Positions 1 to 5,826 of a stretch of DNA of 7,480 nucleotides are shown piece by piece (the stretch's first letter is position 1; the number at the start of each line of letters is the position of its first letter). Made by a program: the position numbers and the translations under genes. Source of the DNA: Candidatus Thiodiazotropha taylori (lineage in GTDB: Bacteria; Pseudomonadota; Gammaproteobacteria; Chromatiales; Chromatiaceae). The DNA is taken from NCBI GenBank assembly GCA_019100305.1, contig JAHRHW010000219.1:1-7480 (forward strand), given 5' to 3'. Below the pieces are notes generated by a model, which made no database searches, was not told the DNA's origin, and saw only the letters and a list, made by a program, of their open reading frames with translations.

Positions 1-95
1 GAGATAACATACTCAGTCTAAAAGCCTTTAAGTTTATGTAACAAAATACAGTAGATCTTCAGTGAAATCTGAGATAACATACTCAGTCTAAAAGC
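1..95. repeat. 25-base direct repeat pair at the left edge
   Basis: A 25-base sequence starting gagataacat and ending ctaaaagc occurs exactly twice, at 1-25 and 71-95, separated by 45 AT-rich bases with no recognisable gene. The identity stops at base 26 versus 96. The second copy ends exactly where similarity to YggS begins, so its right end marks a junction. The repeat is not palindromic, and two copies with a 45-base spacer do not make a CRISPR array. It could be the end of a mobile element, a tandem duplication, or a repeat-induced assembly join at a contig end. The sequence alone cannot tell these apart. Confidence 0.75.
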
Positions 96-97
96 AC

Positions 98-376
98 ACA
101 CCGGAAGAGCTGGCAGAACTACTCCCCGCCTACCAACAGCTGGATAGAGTAGCGGTCAGGGGATTGATGACCATACCGGCGCCGGTTGCAGAGACAGAGG
201 ACCCCAAACAGTCTCTAAAGCTGCTATACAGATTGCGTGAACAGCTGAAGACAGCGGATAATCCCCTGAACACACTGTCCATGGGAATGTCTGACGACCT
301 GGAGGATGCAATATGCGAAGGCTCGACCATCGTCAGAATCGGCACTGCAATTTTTGGCACTCGAAACTATAGCTAG
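98..376 (+). pseudogene. yggS: yggS C-terminal remnant (PLP homeostasis protein), 5' truncated
   Basis: The frame reads TPEELAELLPAYQQLD, then RGLMTIPAP, SMGMSDDLEDAI and STIVRIGTAIFGTRNYS before the TAG at 374-376. This is the C-terminal third of the YggS/YBL036C family, whose members are fold-type III, TIM-barrel PLP-binding proteins of about 230 residues that balance pyridoxal phosphate. The visible part has the Ser/Gly and Arg-Ile-Gly segments that hold the PLP phosphate. The N-terminal two thirds, with the PLP-binding lysine, is absent. Upstream the frame meets a stop at 89-91 inside the direct repeat, and no ATG or GTG lies between that stop and the ATG at 167. A TTG at 164 sits inside the conserved RGLM segment and is unlikely to be a start. 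yggS directly before proC is the normal order, so this is the native locus, broken or misassembled at base 95. Identity is sure; loss of function is inferred. Confidence 0.85.
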
Positions 377-394
377 TGCGACACCCCATGTTGA

Positions 395-424
395 TTGACA
401 ATACTAGGGCCTGTTAACACTAAT
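395..424 (+). promoter_or_regulatory. Candidate sigma70-type promoter before proC
   Basis: A perfect -35 hexamer TTGACA lies at 395-400. After 18 bases comes ACTAAT (419-424), which matches four of six consensus -10 positions. Transcription would start near 431, giving a leader of about 15 bases that holds only the weak Shine-Dalgarno GGACAGAAG (431-439) before the ATG at 446. The position between the yggS stop and proC fits. The -10 is imperfect and the spacer one base longer than ideal, so the call is tentative. The spacer contains the small palindrome TGTTAACA (412-419). Confidence 0.4.
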
Positions 425-445
425 CCATACGGACAGAAGCGCAGT

Positions 446-1282
446 ATGAAAAGCGATAAAATTACATTCATCGGCGGCGGCAACATGGCAACCAGTCTGA
501 TCGGTGGCCTGATCGCCGACGAATATGAGAGCCAGGCGATCACCGTCTGTGATCCCGACCTGGAAAAGTTGAGCCAGTTGGCCGCCCGCTATGGCGTTGC
601 CACTGAACCGGACAATAACCTGGCCGTAGCTCAGGCTGACATCGTAGTGCTGGCCGTCAAACCACAGATCATGGAGCCTGTGGCCCGGGCATTGGCTCCG
701 GCGTTGCAACAGAGCAAACCTTTGATCATCTCGATTGCGGCGGGAATCACAGCCGGCGCATTGGCCGACTGGCTCGGCTCGGAGATGCCACTGGTACGCA
801 GCATGCCCAATACCCCGGCGATGATTCAATCCGGTGCCACCGGACTCTACGCGGGGGCGTCGGTAAACGAGCATCAGCGGAATCAGGCAGAGAGCATTCT
901 GCGGGCCGTTGGAATGACCCGCTGGGTCGACGATGAATCCCTGATCGATGCCATAACGGCGGTCTCCGGCAGTGGACCCGCCTACTTCTTTCTGGTCATG
1001 GAGGCCATGGAGGAGTCGGCCAGAGCCCTCGGGCTGGATGAGGAGAGTGCCCGGCTGATGACCCTGCAAACCGCGTTGGGTGCAGCCCGTATGGCGATTG
1101 AAAGCAGCGACTCCCCGGCCCTGTTGAGGCAGAAAGTGACCTCTCCGGGAGGCACCACGGAGCGGGCATTGGGCATCCTCGAAGAGGGAGGGTTGCGCAC
1201 TCTGTTCAATGAAGCTCTGCAGGGTGCGGCGGAACGCTCCCGGGAACTCTCCGACCTTTTAGGACATAAAGAAAATGGGTAG
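446..1282 (+). CDS. proC: Pyrroline-5-carboxylate reductase ProC
   Basis: ProC catalyses the last step of proline synthesis, the NAD(P)H-dependent reduction of 1-pyrroline-5-carboxylate to L-proline in the cytoplasm. The 278-residue product has the N-terminal Rossmann start KITFIGGGNMA (5-15), the VKPQ turn (71-74), the MPNTPA substrate loop (120-125), the dimerisation-domain motif SGSGPAYFF (174-182) and the family signature around VTSPGGTTERAL (231-242). Length fits the usual 265-280. I chose the ATG at 446 over the TTG at 395: the extra 17 residues of the longer version match no ProC, the TTG lies in the candidate -35 box, and MKSDKITFIGGG is a normal start. The stop overlaps the yggT start by eight bases, so the two are translationally coupled. 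All key motifs are intact. Confidence 0.96.
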   Translation: MKSDKITFIGGGNMATSLIGGLIADEYESQAITVCDPDLEKLSQLAARYGVATEPDNNLAVAQADIVVLAVKPQIMEPVARALAPALQQSKPLIISIAAGITAGALADWLGSEMPLVRSMPNTPAMIQSGATGLYAGASVNEHQRNQAESILRAVGMTRWVDDESLIDAITAVSGSGPAYFFLVMEAMEESARALGLDEESARLMTLQTALGAARMAIESSDSPALLRQKVTSPGGTTERALGILEEGGLRTLFNEALQGAAERSRELSDLLGHKENG

Positions 1283-1853
1283 CAGTTATCTCACCAACCC
1301 ACTGGTATTTTTGGTTCAGACTCTGTTCGGTCTCTACATTCTTGCCATTCTGCTGCGTTTTCTGCTGCAGATCGTGAGGGCGGACTTCTATAATCCGATC
1401 TCCCAGTTCCTGGTCAAAGTGACCAATCCACCGCTGAAACCGCTGCGCCGTTTGATTCCCGGATTTGGCGGTATCGATATCTCCTCCCTGATCCTCGCCT
1501 GGCTGTTGAAGGCTGTCGAACTGTTTATTGTGATCATGATTGCGGGGCAGAGCGCCAGCCTGTTGGGCCCTCTGTTGCTGGCAATCCCTGAATTGGTCGA
1601 ACTCACCATCAACATCTTTCTGTTTGCGGTACTGATTCAGGTGATTCTCAGCTGGGTCAGCCCCGGCAACTATAATCCGGCGGTGAGCCTGCTCTATAGC
1701 CTGACAGGCCCGGTGATGCGGCCGGCGCAAAAGCTGCTGCCACCGGTCGGTGGCCTCGATCTCTCGCCGATGCTGGTGATGATCGGCCTGGTACTGCTCA
1801 AAATGCTTCTCATTCCGCCCCTGCAGCAACTTACCACCAGCCTCATTCAATGA
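1275..1853 (+). CDS. yggT: YggT family membrane protein
   Basis: This 192-residue protein belongs to the YggT/YlmG family of small inner-membrane proteins. It shows the family's internal duplication. Each half has a hydrophobic stretch (about 11-33 and 111-128), then a conserved polar segment: NPISQFLVKVTNPPLKPLRRLIP (40-62) and NPAVSLLYSLTGPVMRPAQKLLP (134-156). A second hydrophobic stretch follows each segment (about 70-92 and 164-182). Together these give roughly four membrane spans. The biochemical role is not settled. In Gram-positive bacteria ylmG lies with the division gene sepF, and a plant plastid homologue affects nucleoid distribution. The E. coli protein has been linked to osmotic or potassium tolerance. 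The start ATG overlaps the end of proC, with AGGA (1261-1264) upstream. The stop overlaps the yggU start as ATGA. Confidence 0.94.
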   Translation: MGSSYLTNPLVFLVQTLFGLYILAILLRFLLQIVRADFYNPISQFLVKVTNPPLKPLRRLIPGFGGIDISSLILAWLLKAVELFIVIMIAGQSASLLGPLLLAIPELVELTINIFLFAVLIQVILSWVSPGNYNPAVSLLYSLTGPVMRPAQKLLPPVGGLDLSPMLVMIGLVLLKMLLIPPLQQLTTSLIQ

Positions 1854-2134
1854 GCTGGTACCAATGGCAGCAGGATGACCTGATTCTGCGCCTGCGGATC
1901 CAGCCTAAGGCCTCCAGGGACCGCTTTATCGGCCCCTACGGTGACAATCAATACAAAGTATCGATCACCGCCCCACCGGTAGACGGACAGGCTAACGAGC
2001 GGCTGTTGAAGTTCATCGCCAAGGCGTTTGATCTGCCGCGCAACAGAATCGAACTGCTCTCCGGGGAGAGCTCCCGCAGTAAGTGCCTGAAACTAAAGTC
2101 CCCAGGACGCCTGCCGATAGCAATTGAGAAGTGA
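1850..2134 (+). CDS. yggU: DUF167 family protein YggU
   Basis: A 94-residue cytoplasmic protein of the DUF167/UPF0235 family, whose molecular function is unknown. The family hallmarks are present: LRIQPKASRD (15-24), APPVDGQANERLLKFIAK (41-58) and the SGESSRSK segment (71-78), where members usually read SGxxSRxK. Length matches the usual 95-100 residues. The start is the ATG of an ATGA overlap with the yggT stop, which indicates translational coupling. It is the last gene of the tight proC-yggT-yggU unit. Its TGA (2132-2134) lies inside the first copy of a 12-base direct repeat that recurs just before the next gene. Confidence 0.95.
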   Translation: MSWYQWQQDDLILRLRIQPKASRDRFIGPYGDNQYKVSITAPPVDGQANERLLKFIAKAFDLPRNRIELLSGESSRSKCLKLKSPGRLPIAIEK

Positions 2135-2232
2135 GACTGGGGTTATGGCGCCCGGCTTTCTCCTCTAGTATTATTATTCCTACAGCTGAACCGGGTGGTG
2201 CACCACCCCTTCCGGCTAACGTGAGACTGGGG
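2131..2232 (+). repeat. 12-base direct repeat bracketing the yggU-dynamin gap
   Basis: GTGAGACTGGGG occurs at 2131-2142 and again at 2221-2232, exactly 90 bases apart. Similarity continues a little further, TTATGGCGC after the first copy and CTAGCGC after the second, with a gap. The first copy includes the yggU stop codon. The second sits directly before the dynamin gene and supplies its GGGG, the nearest thing to a ribosome binding site. Removing one repeat unit would leave yggU directly followed by the dynamin gene, so the 90 bases between may be a small insertion or duplication. Confidence 0.7.
2193..2208. promoter_or_regulatory. 16-base perfect palindrome upstream of the dynamin-like gene
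   Basis: GGGTGGTGCACCACCC is a perfect palindrome with 8-base arms, 32 bases before the ATG of the GTPase gene. It could be a binding site for a dimeric regulator, or in RNA a GC-rich hairpin that weakens read-through from yggU. No T-run follows on either strand, so it is not a standard intrinsic terminator. The symmetry is seen directly; the function is inferred. Confidence 0.5.
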
Positions 2233-2239
2233 CTAGCGC

Positions 2240-4216
2240 ATGGAAAAAGTAAGATTTCAAGAACAGTTACAAGCTTACGAGCAGTGGAAAAAGGACATTA
2301 TCAATACCATTGAGGAGTATGGTCCCTGGCTGGAAGAGAACGGTATGTCCACCGAGGATGTCCAGCAGCGCATCAACCATACTCTCGGTACGCTGAAAGG
2401 CGATAAGTTGACCATTGCCTTTGTCGCTGAGTTCTCCCGCGGCAAGACTGAGCTGATCAACGCCATATTTTTTGCCGACTACGGTCGCCGGCTGCTGCCT
2501 TCAGACGCTGGCCGCACCACCATGTGCCCGACCGAAATCTTCTACGATGACCAGCGGAATGAGGCCTATGTTCGCCTGCTGCCCATCGAAACCCGTCTGC
2601 AGGAAAACACCCTGTCCCAACTCAGACACGATACCAAACAGTGGGTCCACTATCCGCTGGAGACCGACTCCGTGGAGCAGATGCAGGCGGCTCTGAGCGA
2701 AGTGGTACAGACCAAAGAGGTCTCCCTTGAGGAGGCCAAACATCTCGGTCTCTACAGTCCGGACCTGCACCCACACCAGAATCAGCCACCGGAAACCGTC
2801 GAGATCCCGAAATGGCGTCATGCTCAGATCAGTTTCCCCAACCCGATGCTGAAAAAAGGCCTGACCATACTCGACACCCCCGGACTGAACGCATTGGGCA
2901 CAGAGCCTGAGCTGACCCTGAACATGCTACCCGCCGCCCAGGCGGTGCTGTTTGTGCTTGGCGCCGATACCGGCGTGACCCGCAGCGACATGGAGATCTG
3001 GCAACACCATATCAAAGGATTCCAGAGCGGCCGGCAACGGGGACTGATGGTGGTGCTGAACAAGATAGACACCCTGTGGGACGATCTCAGAGAGCATGAG
3101 GACATCCACGAGGCGATCCGCAATCAGCAGACCAATACAGCTGAATTGTTAGGCGTTGAACCGAATGTGGTGTTTCCGATCTCGGCGCAGAAGGGGCTGC
3201 TTGCCAAAATCAAAGGCGAAAAACAGCTGCTTGAGAAAAGCGCGCTGCTCGACCTGGAGAACTATCTCGGCCAGGACGTTCTGAATATCAAACAGCAGAT
3301 CATTCTCGATACGGTCAGTGCCGATGTGGGCCAGATGCTGGACAACAGCCGCAGCATGCTCTCCGGCAAACTGAACGACACCAAATACCAGCTCGAGGAG
3401 CTTGAAGAGCTGAGCGATAAAAGTGATGACGTCATCACCAATCTGATGGAAAAGACCCGCAGTGAGCAGGCGCAATACCTACGGGATGTGGACACCTTCC
3501 AGCAGAGCAGGAAACAGCTTAAACAACAGGCCAATCTGCTTGCGGAGATTCTCAGTCTCGAAGCGTTGGAGGGCACCATCGAAAAATGCCGCAAGGATAT
3601 GTCCAATAGCTGGACCACCAGCGGCATGAAGAGCTCGATGAAAAGCCTCTTCGATGAGACACGCCGCACCATGCTCAAGGTGGTCAATCAGAGTGAACAG
3701 ACACGTAAACTGATTCGCGCCATCTATCGCAAATTTCAGAATGAGCACGGCTTTGCGGTAGTGCAGCCGAAGATGTTCTCTATCGTGAAGTATCGCGTTG
3801 AACTGGAACTGCTGCATCAGGAAGCGGAGATCTTCAGAAACAGCCCGGTAACCGCCATGATGGAACAGAACTTTGTGGTTAAGAGGTTCTTCTCTGCACT
3901 GGTCAAACGGGCTCACGACATCTTCAAACGAGCCGACGAAGAGATCAATCAATGGCTTGGTTCCACACTGGAACCGCTGGTCATTCAGATCAAGGATCAT
4001 AAGGAGATGATGGAGAAACGGCTGACCAATCTGCAAAAAATCGGCCAGTCCCGCAATACCCTGCAGTATCGAATCCTGGAGCTGCAGGAACAGTACACCG
4101 AGCTCGCCAGGCAACTGACCGCACTGCGTAATATGTCGAACCGACTGAGTAACAGCCGGCCTCTACACCATGCGCAGCGACAGAAACCCACCCTGGTCAA
4201 ACAGAACGTCGGTTGA
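2240..4216 (+). CDS. Bacterial dynamin-like GTPase
   Basis: The 658-residue product has a complete N-terminal dynamin-type GTPase domain. The P-loop segment is AEFSRGKTELINAIF (63-77), the switch I threonines lie in RTTMCPTEIFYD (92-103), the G3 motif is DTPG (212-215), the G4 motif is NKID (274-277), and SAQKG (315-319) serves as G5. The first P-loop glycine is replaced by Ala63; the lysine and threonine remain. After about residue 350 the protein is mostly long charged helices, with likely coiled coils near 365-440 and 580-635, as in the stalk of dynamins. A hydrophobic-charged stretch near 545-580 could be a membrane-touching tip, but I see no transmembrane span or signal peptide. The family remodels membranes through GTP-driven self-assembly; the specific role here is unknown. 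It lies 105 bases after yggU in the same direction, with a weak GGGG before the ATG and a strong terminator behind it. The sequence does not suggest the E. coli CrfC type. Confidence 0.88.
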   Translation: MEKVRFQEQLQAYEQWKKDIINTIEEYGPWLEENGMSTEDVQQRINHTLGTLKGDKLTIAFVAEFSRGKTELINAIFFADYGRRLLPSDAGRTTMCPTEIFYDDQRNEAYVRLLPIETRLQENTLSQLRHDTKQWVHYPLETDSVEQMQAALSEVVQTKEVSLEEAKHLGLYSPDLHPHQNQPPETVEIPKWRHAQISFPNPMLKKGLTILDTPGLNALGTEPELTLNMLPAAQAVLFVLGADTGVTRSDMEIWQHHIKGFQSGRQRGLMVVLNKIDTLWDDLREHEDIHEAIRNQQTNTAELLGVEPNVVFPISAQKGLLAKIKGEKQLLEKSALLDLENYLGQDVLNIKQQIILDTVSADVGQMLDNSRSMLSGKLNDTKYQLEELEELSDKSDDVITNLMEKTRSEQAQYLRDVDTFQQSRKQLKQQANLLAEILSLEALEGTIEKCRKDMSNSWTTSGMKSSMKSLFDETRRTMLKVVNQSEQTRKLIRAIYRKFQNEHGFAVVQPKMFSIVKYRVELELLHQEAEIFRNSPVTAMMEQNFVVKRFFSALVKRAHDIFKRADEEINQWLGSTLEPLVIQIKDHKEMMEKRLTNLQKIGQSRNTLQYRILELQEQYTELARQLTALRNMSNRLSNSRPLHHAQRQKPTLVKQNVG

Positions 4217-4258
4217 ACACAACCGAACCGACAAAACGGTTACCTGTCAACAATCAAT

Positions 4259-4291
4259 AAGCGCTCCCCTCTTTGAGGTGAGCGCTTTTTT
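4259..4291 (+). terminator. Intrinsic terminator after the dynamin-like gene
   Basis: The arms 4259-4271 (AAGCGCTCCCCTC) and 4275-4287 (GAGGTGAGCGCTT) pair over 13 positions with one C/T mismatch around a TTT loop. A run of six T (4286-4291) follows. This is a textbook rho-independent terminator 42 bases after the TGA of the GTPase gene, and it separates that gene from the DUF4426 gene. Confidence 0.93.
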
Positions 4292-4541
4292 GGTCAAGCC
4301 GGAAGATCTCAAGCATCAGTCGCCGTCACCAGAACCATCACCAACGGACAAAATCTGTTCCACTTCACCCTCCGGTCCTGATCGTCTAAACTGTTTTTCA
4401 TGCCCTGACCCTTGTGGAGGATGAATCTGCCCAACAGCAGATCACGTATCCACTTTATACCGGCAGAAAAGAGACAACCTAGCTTAAGGGCTATCACAAC
4501 CGAGACTGGCCAATCAGGCCGGCACAGATGGAGGAGTTTAT
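4292..4541. other. 250-base gap without a convincing gene
   Basis: No reading frame here looks like a real protein on either strand. The region must hold the promoter of the DUF4426 gene, because the terminator just before it ends upstream transcription. I see only weak candidates, such as CCAACA (4430-4435) with a TATA-containing stretch near 4453-4458. A small inverted repeat, GGCC-AATCA-GGCC, lies at about 4508-4520. The Shine-Dalgarno of the next gene, GGAGGAG, is at 4530-4536. In the pseudomonad order this is where metW would end, but no metW remnant is visible. Confidence 0.5.
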
Positions 4542-4985
4542 ATGTCCGTATTCAACCTTATCGCCAGAGTACTGCTTTTATCACTGTTCGCTTTCCCTGT
4601 TCTGGCTGAAAACAGTACAGCCATTCCAGGGTTTACCATTCACCACAATGCAATACCCAGTGCCTCGCTGGAGCCAACCGTTGCCCGTCAATACGGTATT
4701 CAGCGCAGTAAATACAGAGGCATGCTGAATGTCAGCATCATCAAGTCAGTCGAAGGAACCACCGGCACCTCTTCAGAAGCTGTGGTGATGGCCAAAGCAA
4801 ACAACATTCGCGGTCAGTTGATCAGCATCCCAATGCGCAAGGTCACTGAGGGCGATGCAGTCTACTACATCGGTGAGTTTCGCATCGCAGACCAGGAGAC
4901 ACTGAACTTCGAGATCAAAGTACAGCCCAGAGGGGAGAAACGTTTCTATACCGCCAAGCTGAGTCAGGATTTCTATATCGACTAG
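4542..4985 (+). CDS. Secreted DUF4426 domain protein
   Basis: A 147-residue protein beginning with a clear Sec signal peptide: Arg9, a hydrophobic core (10-19) and a VLA-EN cleavage site after Ala22. The mature part of about 125 residues has the DUF4426 pattern: FTIHHNAIPSASLEP, then VARQYGIQRSKYRGMLNVSI, then a beta-rich segment ending RFYTAKLSQDFYID. It should be periplasmic or surface-attached. There is no lipobox cysteine and no cysteine in the mature part. Function is unknown. In pseudomonads a homologue lies after metX-metW and before rdgB, downstream of the proC-yggT-yggU run, so this gene marks the same neighbourhood. The start is firm: GGAGGAG at 4530-4536 lies five bases before the ATG. 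It has its own terminator and appears to be transcribed alone. Confidence 0.87.
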   Translation: MSVFNLIARVLLLSLFAFPVLAENSTAIPGFTIHHNAIPSASLEPTVARQYGIQRSKYRGMLNVSIIKSVEGTTGTSSEAVVMAKANNIRGQLISIPMRKVTEGDAVYYIGEFRIADQETLNFEIKVQPRGEKRFYTAKLSQDFYID

Positions 4986-5011
4986 AAGTTGCAGTGAACG
5001 CTGATCAGACT

Positions 5012-5047
5012 GCTTTCAGGACTGAACAAATAGTCCTGAAGGCTTTT
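5012..5047 (+). terminator. Intrinsic terminator after the DUF4426 gene
   Basis: TTCAGGACT (5015-5023) pairs perfectly with AGTCCTGAA (5032-5040) around an eight-base loop. The stem extends outward by a T-G wobble and two more pairs (5012-5014 with 5041-5043). TTTT (5044-5047) follows on the + strand. No T-run follows on the opposite strand, so it should mainly stop transcription of the DUF4426 gene before it enters the convergent gene. Confidence 0.88.
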
Positions 5048-5077
5048 CAATCAAAACCAACCGCGAATTAAGAAGCG

Positions 5078-5761
5078 TCATAAAAAGGCGCGATAGAGCA
5101 TGAACAGGCCGAACAGGATTACCATCAACCCGGCCACCCGTCTGATACGGATATCCTTGAACCATCTGGCCAAAGAGCCGGCCACCATGCCCATGGCAAA
5201 CAGATTTGGCAGGGTACCCAGACCAAACGCCAGCATCAGTCCAGCCCCCTGCAACACCCCACCGGCTGAAACGGTCCAGATCAGCATGCTGTAGACCAGA
5301 CCGCAGGGGATCCAACCCCATACCAAACCCAACACCCAGGCCTGGCCAGGTGTCTTGACGGGAAGAAGCTTACGCGCAAAAGGCTCGATGCTTTTCCACA
5401 ACCGGCTGCCCAGGTGTTCGATTCTCGACAGACCCAGCCACCATCCCCCCAGATAGAGTCCGAGCAGAATCATGAACAGGGATGCAATCACCAACAGTAC
5501 CTGCTGAGCGGCATACACAGGCACCAGTTGGACCAGCAGCACACCCAGCCCACCCATCACCGCACCGGCGACGACATAACTGGTGATACGACCCAGGTTG
5601 TAACCCAGCTGGTAGGGCAGGGTCTGTCCAAGCCGGTTACGGATCGGTTCCGGTAGACCGAAGGTTAAAGCACCGACAATACCACCACACATACCGGCAC
5701 AATGGGCGCCCCCCAGTAGACCGACAACAAAGGCGGCCAGATAACTCCCCTGTTCAATCAT
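5078..5761 (-). CDS. TauE/SafE-like (DsbD_2-type) inner-membrane protein
   Basis: This 227-residue protein has about six hydrophobic spans (roughly 8-34, 55-80, 86-110, 140-162, 168-195 and 208-226). Diagnostic motifs are GGAHCAGMCGG (17-27) near the start and WIPCGLVYS (150-158) in the middle. They belong to the group usually annotated as sulfite exporter TauE/SafE family or DsbD_2 (PF13386), related to the membrane part of DsbD/CcdA. Cys21, Cys25 and Cys153 are the conserved cysteines, and suggest thiol redox or metal (copper) handling across the inner membrane. Relatives are often found near cbb3 oxidase assembly genes, but none is present here, so the substrate stays open. The ATG at 5761 is supported by AGGAG at 5770-5774, eight bases upstream. 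It lies 65 bases after ampG on the same strand with no terminator between, so co-transcription is likely. Confidence 0.88.
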   Translation of the reverse strand: MIEQGSYLAAFVVGLLGGAHCAGMCGGIVGALTFGLPEPIRNRLGQTLPYQLGYNLGRITSYVVAGAVMGGLGVLLVQLVPVYAAQQVLLVIASLFMILLGLYLGGWWLGLSRIEHLGSRLWKSIEPFARKLLPVKTPGQAWVLGLVWGWIPCGLVYSMLIWTVSAGGVLQGAGLMLAFGLGTLPNLFAMGMVAGSLARWFKDIRIRRVAGLMVILFGLFMLYRAFL

Positions 5762-5826
5762 TCAGCGCACTCCTGCAAATCACCGACCCGTACCTTTGAA
5801 TCCAATGAACCCCACACATTGCCTCC

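Noticed and set aside
1..95. Two-repeat CRISPR-like array
   Set aside because: Only two copies, a 45-base AT-rich spacer, no palindromic repeat core and no cas genes in the window.
164..376. A complete small gene starting at the TTG at 164
   Set aside because: The TTG falls in the middle of the conserved YggS segment RGLMTIP, and homologous codons continue upstream to about 98. It is a gene remnant, not a 70-residue protein.
395..445. N-terminal extension of ProC from the TTG at 395
   Set aside because: The 17 extra residues do not resemble ProC, and the TTG is part of a likely -35 box. The ATG at 446 gives the normal length.
404..1069. Long - strand frame opposite proC
   Set aside because: It is the antisense shadow of a certain gene, with a composition rich in His, Gln and Arg that matches no family.
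2146..2160. Sigma54-type promoter before the dynamin-like gene
   Set aside because: TGGCGC resembles the -24 element, but the -12 position reads TTTC and lacks the required GC.
3479..4114. 211-codon - strand frame opposite the GTPase
   Set aside because: It lies wholly inside the dynamin coding sequence and has no recognisable motif or start signal.
4309..4497. 62-codon - strand frame in the gap before the DUF4426 gene
   Set aside because: No ribosome binding site and no protein-like pattern. The + strand frame across the terminator (4170-4424) was rejected for the same reason and because it spans a terminator.
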